In this document: in pieces, positions 14,525 through 22,116 of the stretch
Numbering within the stretch: the first letter of the stretch is position 1
Layout of the letters: each line of letters starts with the position of its first letter
Source of the DNA: JBCBKL01 sp963922565
Lineage (GTDB): Bacteria; Pseudomonadota; Alphaproteobacteria; Rhodobacterales; Rhodobacteraceae
NCBI GenBank assembly: GCA_963922565.1
Contig: CAWUIQ010000054.1
Location: 1 to 22,298, forward strand
Direction: 5' to 3'
DNA length: 22,298 nucleotides
Notes under the pieces: generated by a model
The model's database searches: none
What the model was told of the DNA's origin: nothing
What the model saw: the letters and a program-made list of their open reading frames with translations, nothing else
Program-made: the position numbers and the translations under genes

Positions 14525-16679
14525 TCGCGCGCCCTCCGCCCCGGTCTTGCAGGTGCGCGACCTGAATGTCTTTTACGGCCATTCTCATGCGCTGCAGGGC
14601 GTCAACCTGACCCTCGACCACGGCGTTCTCTCTCTTGTCGGCCGAAACGGCATGGGCAAGACGACGCTGTGCAAGGCCATCATGGGTCTTGAGCCCGTCG
14701 CCAGCGGCTCGATCAGCTTCGCAGGCCAGTCCCTTGCCGGGCGCGGCCCCTCCGAGATTGCGCGCATGGGCATCGGTTATGTACCGCAAGGCCGCCGCCT
14801 CTGGCGATCACTCACGGTGGATGAGCATCTGCGGCTGGTGGCCCAGAAGGGCGGCCCCTGGACCATTGAGCGCATCTATTCGATCTTCCCGCGTCTGGCC
14901 GAGCGTAAGTCGAACGGCGGCGGGCAGCTTTCCGGCGGTGAACAGCAAATGTTGGCCATCGGGCGCGCGCTGCTTTTGAACCCACGCCTTCTGGTGATGG
15001 ACGAACCGACCGAGGGCCTCGCCCCCGTGATCGTCAATCAGGTGGCCGAGATGCTGATCCGCTTGGGTCAGGAAGGCGACATCGACGTTCTGGTGATCGA
15101 ACAGAACATCGGCGTGGCCTGTTCCGTTGCTGAACAGGTGGCCATCATGGTCAATGGCCGGATCAACCGGGTGATGGATGCCGGGGTCCTGTCGGCGGAT
15201 CGTGATCTACAGCAGGCATTGCTTGGCGTGGGGCGTCACGCCCATGACGAAACGCCCGATGTGCCCTCTGAAAAAGTCGTTGAAGATGAAGCACCGAAAG
15301 GGCCACAGAAAGTCTATCTGTCGAACCCGAAAGTGCCGACGCGCTGGTCGCCACCCGTGCCGATCCGTGTCATCGAGCAATCAGCACGGACTATCACCGA
15401 GGTCGAAGCGCCCAAGGCCGCTGCGCCAGCCGAGTGGAAGGACACGCGCAAAACCGGCACCGTTTATGTCTGCGGCACGCTGGATACGAAACGGGACGAG
15501 CTGCATTTCATTCGCGACATCCTCAAGGCCGAAGGGGTCCGGGTCGCGGTCGTCGATCTTTCGACCAGCGGCAAACCTTCGGGGGCTGAGATACCGCCGC
15601 ATTCGGTGGCCGCTTTTCACCCGCGCGGTGCGGCCGCGGTCTTTACTGGCGACAGGGGCACGGCCGTCGCGGGTATGACCGTCGCGTTCGAGAGCTGGGT
15701 GCGGTCGCGCGACGACATCGCAGGCCTGATCGGGGCAGGGGGCTCGGGTGGCACTGCGCTCGTTTCGCCTGGCTTCCGGGTACCTCCAGTGGGTGTGCCC
15801 AAGTTCATCGTCTCGACCGTCGCGTCGGGCAACACCGGCCAGTATGTCGGCCCGTCGGACATCACCATGATGCACTCGGTCGCGGATGTGCAGGGCATCA
15901 ACTCGATCACGCGCGAGGTTCTGGGCAATGCCGCCCATGCAATGGCGGGGATGGTCAAGGGACGCCGTACAGAAACGGCTGCCCAGGACGACAAACCGGC
16001 CATCGGCATCACGATGTTCGGCGTCACGACGCCATGCGTTCAGCAGGTCACGGCACAGCTTGAGGATGATTACGACTGCCTCGTTTTCCATGCAACGGGC
16101 ACCGGCGGTCGGTCGATGGAAAAGCTGCTGTCGTCTGGCATGTTGAGCGGCGTTCTGGATCTGACGACGACCGAGGTCTGCGATCTGGTCGCGGGCGGCG
16201 TCTTTGCCGCCGATGAGACGCGGTTCGACGCGGCCATCGCGTCCGGTCAGCCGTTCATCGGGGCCTGCGGCGCGCTCGATATGGTGAACTTCAACGCGCC
16301 TGACACGGTGCCCGCGAAGTATCAGGGCCGCCTGTTCTACGAACACAACCCTCAGATCACGCTGATGCGCACGACCGTCGAAGAGAACGTGCAGATGGCC
16401 CGTTTCATCGGCGAAAAGCTCAACCAGATGAATGCACCGGTCCGCTTCTTTCTGCCGGAAGGCGGGGTCTCCCTGCTCGATGCACCCGGTCAGGCGTTCT
16501 GGGATCCCGAAGCGGATGCGGCCCTCTTCCGAACGCTCGAGGAAACGGTGCGACAGACCGCGAACCGCCAGCTTGTGCGCGTTCCCCACAACATCAACGA
16601 TCCGGAATTTGCCGATCTCGTCGTCAAAGCCTTCCGGTCCTTTCACAGCGCTAAACCGCGCCTGAGCCGAGGAGCCTGA
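14517..16679 (+). CDS. LivF-type ABC ATPase fused to a Tm-1/UPF0261 domain
   Basis: A 720-residue two-domain fusion. Residues 8-240 are a complete LivF-type ATPase: Walker A GRNGMGKTT (42-50), signature LSGGEQQMLAIGRAL (138-152), Walker B LLVMDEPTEGLAP (158-170), and EQN (195-197) in place of the switch His, as is usual for LivF. LivF alone is about 235 residues. Residues 241-312 are a charged, Pro-rich linker. Residues 313-712 are a full UPF0261/Tm-1-like domain: GTVYVCGTLDTKRDELHFI, VVDLSTSG, GLIGAGGSGGTAL, STVASGNTGQYVGPSDITMM, ITMFGVTTPCVQQV, FHATGTGGRSME and FLPEGGVSLLD. Tm-1-like proteins bind ATP, but their bacterial reaction is not settled. The adjacent gene encodes the TIM-barrel half found C-terminal in plant Tm-1. 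The frame is uninterrupted across the junction, so the fusion is real unless the sequence itself is wrong. Confidence 0.9.
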   Translation: MSDRAPSAPVLQVRDLNVFYGHSHALQGVNLTLDHGVLSLVGRNGMGKTTLCKAIMGLEPVASGSISFAGQSLAGRGPSEIARMGIGYVPQGRRLWRSLTVDEHLRLVAQKGGPWTIERIYSIFPRLAERKSNGGGQLSGGEQQMLAIGRALLLNPRLLVMDEPTEGLAPVIVNQVAEMLIRLGQEGDIDVLVIEQNIGVACSVAEQVAIMVNGRINRVMDAGVLSADRDLQQALLGVGRHAHDETPDVPSEKVVEDEAPKGPQKVYLSNPKVPTRWSPPVPIRVIEQSARTITEVEAPKAAAPAEWKDTRKTGTVYVCGTLDTKRDELHFIRDILKAEGVRVAVVDLSTSGKPSGAEIPPHSVAAFHPRGAAAVFTGDRGTAVAGMTVAFESWVRSRDDIAGLIGAGGSGGTALVSPGFRVPPVGVPKFIVSTVASGNTGQYVGPSDITMMHSVADVQGINSITREVLGNAAHAMAGMVKGRRTETAAQDDKPAIGITMFGVTTPCVQQVTAQLEDDYDCLVFHATGTGGRSMEKLLSSGMLSGVLDLTTTEVCDLVAGGVFAADETRFDAAIASGQPFIGACGALDMVNFNAPDTVPAKYQGRLFYEHNPQITLMRTTVEENVQMARFIGEKLNQMNAPVRFFLPEGGVSLLDAPGQAFWDPEADAALFRTLEETVRQTANRQLVRVPHNINDPEFADLVVKAFRSFHSAKPRLSRGA

Positions 16680-16680
16680 C

Positions 16681-17505
16681 ATGTTCGATCGCACTACGCT
16701 GATGCAGAAGTACCGAAAGATGATCGCCGATGGCGAGCCGATCATCGGTGGTGGTGCCGGCACGGGCCTTTCGGCGAAATGCGAAGAAGCGGGCGGGATC
16801 GACCTGATCGTGATCTACAACTCAGGACGCTACCGTATGGCGGGGCGCGGCTCTCTAGCCGGGCTCATGCCTTACGGCGACGCCAACGGCGTTGTCATGG
16901 AAATGGCGGGCGAGGTGCTGCCGGTCGTCAAGGACACGCCTGTGCTTGCCGGGGTCTGCGCCTCTGATCCGTTTCGTCTGATGGACAGGTTTCTTGACGA
17001 GGTGAAGGCGGCTGGCTTTTCGGGCGTTCAAAACTTTCCGACGGTCGGCCTGATCGATGGCAATTTCCGGTCCAACCTCGAAGAGACGGGCATGTCCTAC
17101 CAGCTCGAGGTCGACATGATCGCGATGGCGCATGACAAGGACATGCTCACCACGCCCTATGTCTTTTCCGAAGCGGACGCGACCGCGATGGCGAAGGCCG
17201 GCGCCGATATCATCGTTGTCCATCTTGGGCTGACCACTGGCGGATCCATCGGGGCAGAAACGGCAGTGACGCTGGAACAGGCGCCCGAGCTGACTGACAA
17301 GTGGGCGGCGGCAGCGCTCGCGGTCAACCCGGATGCCGTCGTGCTCGTTCACGGCGGCCCGGTAGCCATGCCCGAGGACGCCGATTTTGTCCTCAAGAAC
17401 ACCAAGAATTGCCACGGGTTCTACGGCGCCTCCTCGATGGAGCGTCTGCCCACGGAAGTCGCGCTGACCGAACAGACGCGCAAGTTCAAGAAGATCGGCC
17501 GCTAG
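16681..17505 (+). CDS. PEP-hydrolase-like TIM-barrel protein (Tm-1 C-terminal-domain family)
   Basis: A 274-residue protein of the phosphoenolpyruvate hydrolase-like/TIM-barrel signal-transduction family (PF09370 type). Conserved segments follow a barrel order: IIGGGAGTGLSAK (21-33), DLIVIYNSGRYRM (41-53), VLAGVCASDPF (88-98), GVQNFPTVGLIDG (115-127), DIIVVHLGLTTGGSIG (176-191), VVLVHGGPV (220-228) and GFYGASSMERLP (246-257). The family name suggests PEP-like substrates, but I know of no firm reaction. In plant Tm-1 this barrel is C-terminal to the UPF0261 domain; here it is encoded one base after the stop of the UPF0261-fused ATPase, so the two probably form a complex. No export signal or membrane segment is present. 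Confidence 0.88.
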   Translation: MFDRTTLMQKYRKMIADGEPIIGGGAGTGLSAKCEEAGGIDLIVIYNSGRYRMAGRGSLAGLMPYGDANGVVMEMAGEVLPVVKDTPVLAGVCASDPFRLMDRFLDEVKAAGFSGVQNFPTVGLIDGNFRSNLEETGMSYQLEVDMIAMAHDKDMLTTPYVFSEADATAMAKAGADIIVVHLGLTTGGSIGAETAVTLEQAPELTDKWAAAALAVNPDAVVLVHGGPVAMPEDADFVLKNTKNCHGFYGASSMERLPTEVALTEQTRKFKKIGR

Positions 17506-17523
17506 GCCGCGCGGGAGGGTCCC

Positions 17524-20500
17524 ATGACCGGACAACTGATCGGACAACTCATTCTCTGGCTGATCCTGGCCGTTATCGTCATATTCATCCTGTACTGGGT
17601 GATGAACTGGCTCTATCGGCGCTCGACGAAGGAAATCGCCTTTGTCCGCACCGGGTTCCTGGGTGAAAAGGTCGTCATCGACGGCGGTGCATTCGTCTGG
17701 CCGATCATCCACGACATCACCCCGGTCAACATGAACTCGCTCGATCTCTCGATCACGCGTGAGCGTGAGGATGCGCTGATCACCAAGGACCGGATGCGCG
17801 TCGATGTGGATGCCGAGTTCTACGTTCGGGTCAAGCAGGACCGGGCGAGCGTCAGTCTGGCGGCATCCACTCTTGGTCGTCGCACCCTTGAACCCGAGCG
17901 CCTGCATTCGCTGCTCTCGGGCAAGTTCGTTTCGGCCATGCGTCAGGTGGCGTCCGAAATGACGATGGAGGAGCTGCACGAGAACCGGAATGACTACGTG
18001 GCCAAGGTGCTTGAGACGGCGCAACAGGGGCTCGACAAGAACGGACTTGAGCTGGAGAGCGTCGCGGTCACCGACATAGACCAGACCGATATTCAGTTCT
18101 TCAACCCCTCGAACCGGTTCGATGCCGAGGGTCTGACCAGCGTCATTCAGGCAATCGAAAGCCGCCGCAAGCTGCGCAACGATATCGAGCAGGAAACCGC
18201 CCTGCAGATCCGTGCCCGCAACCTCGAGGCGGAAAAGCAATCGCTGGATATTGAGCGCGAAAGCGAAGAGGCGCGGTTGGAACAGGAGCGCGACATCGAA
18301 TTCCGGCGCGCCCAACAGCGGGCGGAACTGACGCGCGAACGGTCGGAGCGGGAAAAGGAGGCCGAGCAAGCCTCGTTGCTCTCGCGTGAAGCGATTGAGA
18401 CGGCGCGCATCACCAATGACGAGCAGATCTCCGAGGCGCGCATCGCGTCCGAGAAGAAGATCCGCCAGCAGGAGATCGAGCGTCAGCGCGTGATTGATGA
18501 AGCCGAGATCGCGACGCGCGAACAGGTCGAAAAGGCGCGGATCACACAGGAAAAGGTGCTGACCGAGACGCGGATCAAGACGCAGAAGGAAACCGAAGCG
18601 GCAGATATCGCAGCCAAGGAAGCCGTTGAGAAGGCGCGCATCGCCCAGGAAAAGACACTGACCGAAGCGCGGATTGCGAAGGATCAGGAGACCCAGGCCA
18701 AGGATATCGAACGTCAGCGGATCGTGGACGAGGCCGACATCTCCGCGCGCGAGGTGATCGAAAAGGCGCGCATCGCTCAGGAACGCGAGATCACCGAAGC
18801 GCGGATCGCGCTGGAGCGGTCGACGCGCGAGAAAGAGATCGCCCGAAATCTCGCTATCGAAGAGGCCGAGATCGCCAGCCGTGAAGCTGCGGAGAAACTG
18901 CGCATCGAGCAGGAAAAGACGATCAACGCCGAACGTATTTCATCCGACCGCGAGACGCGCTCGCTGGAGATTGAGCGACAGAAGGTGCTGGAAGAGGCCG
19001 AGATCGCGTCGCAACAAGCAACCGAAGCCGCCCGCATCGCTCGCGAAAAGGCGCTTTCGGCAGAGCGGATTGCATCGGAACAGTCGACACGCGCGCTGGA
19101 AATCGAGCGCCAGAAAACGCTCGACAAGGCGCAGATCGCGGCGTCTGAGGAAACGGCTAAGGAGAAAATCGCGCAGGAAGAGCGCGTGCGCGCGCTCGAG
19201 ATCTCGCGGAACGAAGCGATAGATCAGGCCGAGATTGCCAGCCGCGAGGCGGTCGAAAAGGCCCGTATCGCACAGGAATTGCAGCTGAGCATCGAGCGGA
19301 TCGAGGCGCAGGAACGCACCGATGAGCGGGAGGTTGCACGCAAAGCCGCCGTCGAAGCGGCCGAGATTGCTAAAGCCGAGGCCGTGGAGGCGAGCCGGAT
19401 CGCCAAGGAGAAAAAGGTCGCCGCCGAGCGGATTGCCTATGAACAGGATCTGCGCGAGCGCGAGATCGCCCGAAACCGCGCCGTGGATGTGGCCAATGTC
19501 TCCGCTCAGGAGCAAGTGAACGCGGCTCGTATCTCGGAAGAGGCCAAGACGCGTGCGGCAGAGATTGCGAAAGAGACCGAGGTTCGCACCCGCGAGATCG
19601 AGAAGACCGAGGCCATCGAGGCGGCCGAGATCAGCTCGCGCCGTCTGATCGAACAGCAGCGGATTGAGAAAGAGGCCGAAACCACCGCCGAAAAGATCGC
19701 GCGGGACGAGCGTATCCGCGATCTGGAGATTTCGCGCAACAAGGCCCTCGACGCTGCGCAGATCGCGGCGGACGAGGCGATCGAGGCGGCGCGCGTGGCC
19801 AAGGAAAAGACAGTCGACGCCGAAAAGATCCTCGCCGATCAAGAGCTCGAAGCGAGGCGACTGGAGCGCAAGAAGATCATCGAGCAGCTCGAGATCGCGC
19901 GCGTGCAGGCGCTGCGCGAGGCGGAGATTGCCAGCCAGGAAGAAGTGGAGCGGGCCAAGATTGCGTCCGAGCGTGGCCTTGATGACGCGCGCATAGGTCA
20001 TCAGACCGAACGCAGGCGTCTTGAGATCGACCGTGAGAAGAAGGTCGAAGAGGCGTCGATGGAGAAAGCCATCGCGCTTTATCAGAAATCGCTCGAGGAA
20101 AGCGCCGCTGCCATCGAGGCCGAACAGGCCCGTGCCCGCGCGGTCGAGGCGGCCGAGAAAGTCAAGACCGCGACCGAGACCGAAGAGGCCGCGCGCCGCA
20201 AGTCTGTCGACGTGACGCTTGCCGAGAAGGAAGCGGAAGAGAAACGCATCGCTGCCGAGGCGGAGAAGATCCGCGCAGCGGTGCAGGCGGAGGCGCAGAA
20301 GCTTATCAACGAGGCCGAGAATGTGTTGACGGATGAGGCACGGCACAGCCTCTTCAAGCGCAAGATGCTGGAGCATGTCGAAGGCATCGTTGCCGCGTCG
20401 GTCAAGCCGCTTGAGAAGATCGACGAGATCAAGATCGTGCAGCTGGGCGGCGCGGGCGGCGGCGGAAACGGCTTTGGCGGGAATGGCGGTGGTGGTGGCG

Positions 20501-20724
20501 CCGGTGTTGGCGACGGGGGCAGCCCGACCGACGAAGTGATCAACTCTGCGCTGCGCTACCGGGTCCAGGCCCCGATGATCGACAGCCTGCTCAGCGATAT
20601 CGGTGTGGACGGCTCGAACCTCGCGAAGTCGAGCGTGCTGCGTGATGCGCAGGATCTGGCGCGCGCGGGCAACGAGGCCAAGCGCCTGCATGGCAATGGC
20701 AAGGCGTCGGAGGACAGGAAGTAG
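17524..20724 (+). CDS. Giant flotillin-family SPFH protein with an extended hendecad coiled coil
   Basis: A 1066-residue flotillin/YqiK-like membrane scaffold. Residues 7-30 form an N-terminal membrane helix; the SPFH domain follows (about 32-210, with FVRTGFLGEKVVIDGGAFVW and MRVDVDAEFYVRVK). Residues 211-295 are charged helix. Residues 296-867 are 52 consecutive 11-residue repeats, nearly all starting with Ile or another aliphatic residue, with no break. More helix (868-973) leads to a Gly-rich linker (975-999) and a C-terminal flotillin segment (SALRYRVQAPMIDSLLSDIG). E. coli YqiK is about half this length; the excess is in the repeats. Flotillins oligomerise in membrane microdomains. The usual NfeD-family partner gene is not next to it. 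GGGAGGG (17513-17519) lies 4 bp before the ATG. The stop touches the ATG of the SRPBCC gene. A scaffolding role for the transporter or hydroxylase is inference. Confidence 0.9.
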   Translation: MTGQLIGQLILWLILAVIVIFILYWVMNWLYRRSTKEIAFVRTGFLGEKVVIDGGAFVWPIIHDITPVNMNSLDLSITREREDALITKDRMRVDVDAEFYVRVKQDRASVSLAASTLGRRTLEPERLHSLLSGKFVSAMRQVASEMTMEELHENRNDYVAKVLETAQQGLDKNGLELESVAVTDIDQTDIQFFNPSNRFDAEGLTSVIQAIESRRKLRNDIEQETALQIRARNLEAEKQSLDIERESEEARLEQERDIEFRRAQQRAELTRERSEREKEAEQASLLSREAIETARITNDEQISEARIASEKKIRQQEIERQRVIDEAEIATREQVEKARITQEKVLTETRIKTQKETEAADIAAKEAVEKARIAQEKTLTEARIAKDQETQAKDIERQRIVDEADISAREVIEKARIAQEREITEARIALERSTREKEIARNLAIEEAEIASREAAEKLRIEQEKTINAERISSDRETRSLEIERQKVLEEAEIASQQATEAARIAREKALSAERIASEQSTRALEIERQKTLDKAQIAASEETAKEKIAQEERVRALEISRNEAIDQAEIASREAVEKARIAQELQLSIERIEAQERTDEREVARKAAVEAAEIAKAEAVEASRIAKEKKVAAERIAYEQDLREREIARNRAVDVANVSAQEQVNAARISEEAKTRAAEIAKETEVRTREIEKTEAIEAAEISSRRLIEQQRIEKEAETTAEKIARDERIRDLEISRNKALDAAQIAADEAIEAARVAKEKTVDAEKILADQELEARRLERKKIIEQLEIARVQALREAEIASQEEVERAKIASERGLDDARIGHQTERRRLEIDREKKVEEASMEKAIALYQKSLEESAAAIEAEQARARAVEAAEKVKTATETEEAARRKSVDVTLAEKEAEEKRIAAEAEKIRAAVQAEAQKLINEAENVLTDEARHSLFKRKMLEHVEGIVAASVKPLEKIDEIKIVQLGGAGGGGNGFGGNGGGGGAGVGDGGSPTDEVINSALRYRVQAPMIDSLLSDIGVDGSNLAKSSVLRDAQDLARAGNEAKRLHGNGKASEDRK
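18409..20124 (+). repeat. In-frame 33-bp (11-codon) repeat array, 52 units, with 132-bp higher-order periodicity
   Basis: The array encodes flotillin residues 296-867. Each 33-bp unit starts with an aliphatic codon, usually ATC or ATT; examples are IASREAVEKAR, IAQEKTLTEAR and IERQKVLEEAE. Four unit types recur in order, giving 44-residue (132-bp) super-repeats, clearest at units 10-13, 14-17, 18-21, 25-28 and 29-32. Units 7-9 and 22-24 are 33-residue versions lacking one type. Sequence drift between units is large, so this is an old protein-level repeat rather than a recent DNA tandem array. Growth by unit duplication is inferred. Confidence 0.9.
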
Positions 20725-21162
20725 ATGGCGCGCGTTTACGTCTCTTCCGTCATCACCGCCTCGGCCGAGAAGGTCTGGGAGCGTGTGCGTGACTTCAACG
20801 GTCTGCCCAAATGGCATCCGCGTGTTCGCGACAGCCGGATCGAGGACGCGCTGCCAGCCGACAAGGTGGGCTGTGTGCGGAACTTCCATCTGCAGAATGG
20901 CGACGGCCTGCGCGAACAGCTTTTGGGCCTTAGCGATTACGACATGTTCTGCACCTACTCGATCCTCGAAAGCCCCATGCCGCTGAGCGACTACATCGCG
21001 ACCTTGCGGCTGACACCCGTGACCGACGGACCCCGCTGTTTCGTCGAATGGTCGGCGGAGTTTTCCTGTGACCCAAGCGACGAAGACGGGCTGGTGAACG
21101 GTATTGGGATGGATGTTTTTCAGGGCGGCTTTGACGCGCTCAAGAGGCATTTCGGAGGCTGA
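20725..21162 (+). CDS. SRPBCC-family protein (first of two paralogues)
   Basis: A 145-residue protein of the SRPBCC (polyketide cyclase/MxaD-like) fold, which forms a deep hydrophobic ligand cavity. Key segments are EKVWERVRDFNGLPKWHP (15-32), DKVGCVRNF, LREQLLGLSD, PVTDG and a C-terminal helix beginning near VFQGGFDALKRHF. It lacks a signal peptide and membrane anchor. The ATG directly follows the flotillin stop, so translation is coupled. It is clearly paralogous to the protein at 21672-22115. Because CoxG, which supports molybdenum hydroxylases, has the same fold, and an FAD subunit of such an enzyme starts at 22117, an accessory role there or binding of the hydrophobic substrate is plausible; neither is proven. 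Confidence 0.85.
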   Translation: MARVYVSSVITASAEKVWERVRDFNGLPKWHPRVRDSRIEDALPADKVGCVRNFHLQNGDGLREQLLGLSDYDMFCTYSILESPMPLSDYIATLRLTPVTDGPRCFVEWSAEFSCDPSDEDGLVNGIGMDVFQGGFDALKRHFGG

Positions 21163-21186
21163 ACCTGCGAGCGGACAACAGGGAGA

Positions 21187-21660
21187 ATGATGATGAAAAA
21201 GACATTTTCGACACTTGCTGCGCTTGCTGTTCTTGCCGCGCCCGCGATGGCCGATGGGCATGCCAGAACGCTGCCGCCGCTCAAGATCCAGCCAAATGCT
21301 GAGATGGTGACGTTCGAGCATATCGAAGCGCTCAACGCCTGCGATTGGGACCGTCTGATGGCGCAGTATCCCGAAGAGGTGCTCTTCATTCTGCCGAACG
21401 GTGTCTGGGTCGAGGGGCGCTCAGCGATCGGGGACGTCTTCGCCGGTTTCTGCACACCGCGAGAGGAGGGCGGCTTCCTCGGCGCGACCTTTATCGCCGA
21501 AAAGGTCAAGAAGGTTGGCGACACGGTCAATGTGTCATGGCGGGTCGAGGCCGACTGGCTGGCCGAGCCTTACAAAGGCGCCGATGCCTACGTGACCGAG
21601 GATGGCCTGATGTATGTGCAGGTCACCACGTTCGATCCGGCCGACATGAAGTTCAAGTAA
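21187..21660 (+). CDS. Exported NTF2/SnoaL-like protein
   Basis: A 157-residue protein with a typical signal peptide: KKTFSTLAALAVLAAPAMA, then DGHARTL. The mature part has the alpha+beta cone pattern of the NTF2/SnoaL superfamily: an opening helix EHIEALNACDWDRLMAQYPE, LFILPNGVWVEGRSAIGDVF, and beta strands VNVSWRVEADW and DAYVTEDGLMYVQVTTF. Such domains bind or isomerise small molecules, and many have no catalytic activity. Being periplasmic while both flanking SRPBCC proteins look cytoplasmic is odd. Three consecutive ATGs (21187, 21190, 21193) follow AGGGAG (21179-21184); the third has the best spacing. The reaction is unknown. Confidence 0.8.
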   Translation: MMMKKTFSTLAALAVLAAPAMADGHARTLPPLKIQPNAEMVTFEHIEALNACDWDRLMAQYPEEVLFILPNGVWVEGRSAIGDVFAGFCTPREEGGFLGATFIAEKVKKVGDTVNVSWRVEADWLAEPYKGADAYVTEDGLMYVQVTTFDPADMKFK

Positions 21661-21671
21661 GGGCACCGGTC

Positions 21672-22115
21672 GTGGTCAAGGTCATCCGCAGCACCGTTCT
21701 GGATCAACCGCTTGAGGCGGTGTGGGACGTGCTGCGCGATTTCAACGGCCACGACCGCTGGCACCCCGCCATTGCGACGAGCCAGGTCGAGCGGGGGCAT
21801 TCGTCGGACAAGGTCGGCTGCGTGCGTCGTTTCAAGCTCTATGACGGGGCGGAGCTGCGTGAACAGTTGCTGACGCTTTCGGATCTGGAGACGACCTACA
21901 CCTACTGCCTGCTCGACACGCCCATCCCGCTCTTCAACTACGTCGCGCACGTTCGCCTCTTCCCGGTCACCGACGGTGATCAGACCTTTTGGGAATGGGA
22001 GGGCCGCTTCGACACGCCGAAGGGGCAGGAGGGCGACCTCGCCGACATGGTGGGCAGCAACATTTACGACGCGGGCTTTGAAGCGATCCGCGCGCATATG
22101 GAACAGGAGGCCTGA
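21672..22115 (+). CDS. SRPBCC-family protein (second of two paralogues)
   Basis: A 147-residue SRPBCC protein. It shares with the protein at 20725-21162 the segments AVWDVLRDFNGHDRWHP, DKVGCVRRF, LREQLLTLSD, PLFNYVAHVRLFPVTDG and WEWEG, in the same order and spacing. I chose the GTG at 21672, which gives an N-terminus (VKVIRSTVLDQP) aligning with the paralogue and has AAGGG (21659-21663) 8 bp upstream; the longer open frame back to 21345 only shadows the NTF2-like gene. AGGAGG (22105-22110) at its end serves the FAD-subunit gene. No signal or anchor is seen. It is likely cytoplasmic, binding a hydrophobic ligand or assisting the hydroxylase. Confidence 0.85.
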   Translation: MVKVIRSTVLDQPLEAVWDVLRDFNGHDRWHPAIATSQVERGHSSDKVGCVRRFKLYDGAELREQLLTLSDLETTYTYCLLDTPIPLFNYVAHVRLFPVTDGDQTFWEWEGRFDTPKGQEGDLADMVGSNIYDAGFEAIRAHMEQEA

Positions 22116-22116
22116 G

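Noticed and set aside
15381..16763. A 460-codon minus-strand frame opposite the Tm-1 domain.
   Set aside because: The + strand carries strong Tm-1 motifs through the whole stretch. The minus-strand product is Arg/Asp/His-rich with no domain, as expected from GC-biased third positions.
16855..18369. A 504-codon minus-strand frame across the TIM barrel and flotillin start.
   Set aside because: It spans two well-supported + strand genes and their ribosome binding site, and shows no family signature.
18409..20124. Regularly spaced short repeats that could suggest a CRISPR array.
   Set aside because: Repeat spacing is exactly 33 bp with no unique spacers, the frame is open throughout, and units vary at codon level, so it is a coding coiled-coil repeat.
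18940..21321. A 793-codon open frame on the minus strand across the flotillin repeats.
   Set aside because: It is the antisense shadow of the Glu/Ala/Ile-rich hendecad array. Its translation is a low-complexity Leu/Arg/Asp/Gly mixture without any recognisable domain, and the + strand has a coherent flotillin.
21345..21671. Upstream extension of the second SRPBCC gene.
   Set aside because: It shadows the NTF2-like gene in another frame. Alignment with the paralogue and the ribosome binding site point to the GTG at 21672.
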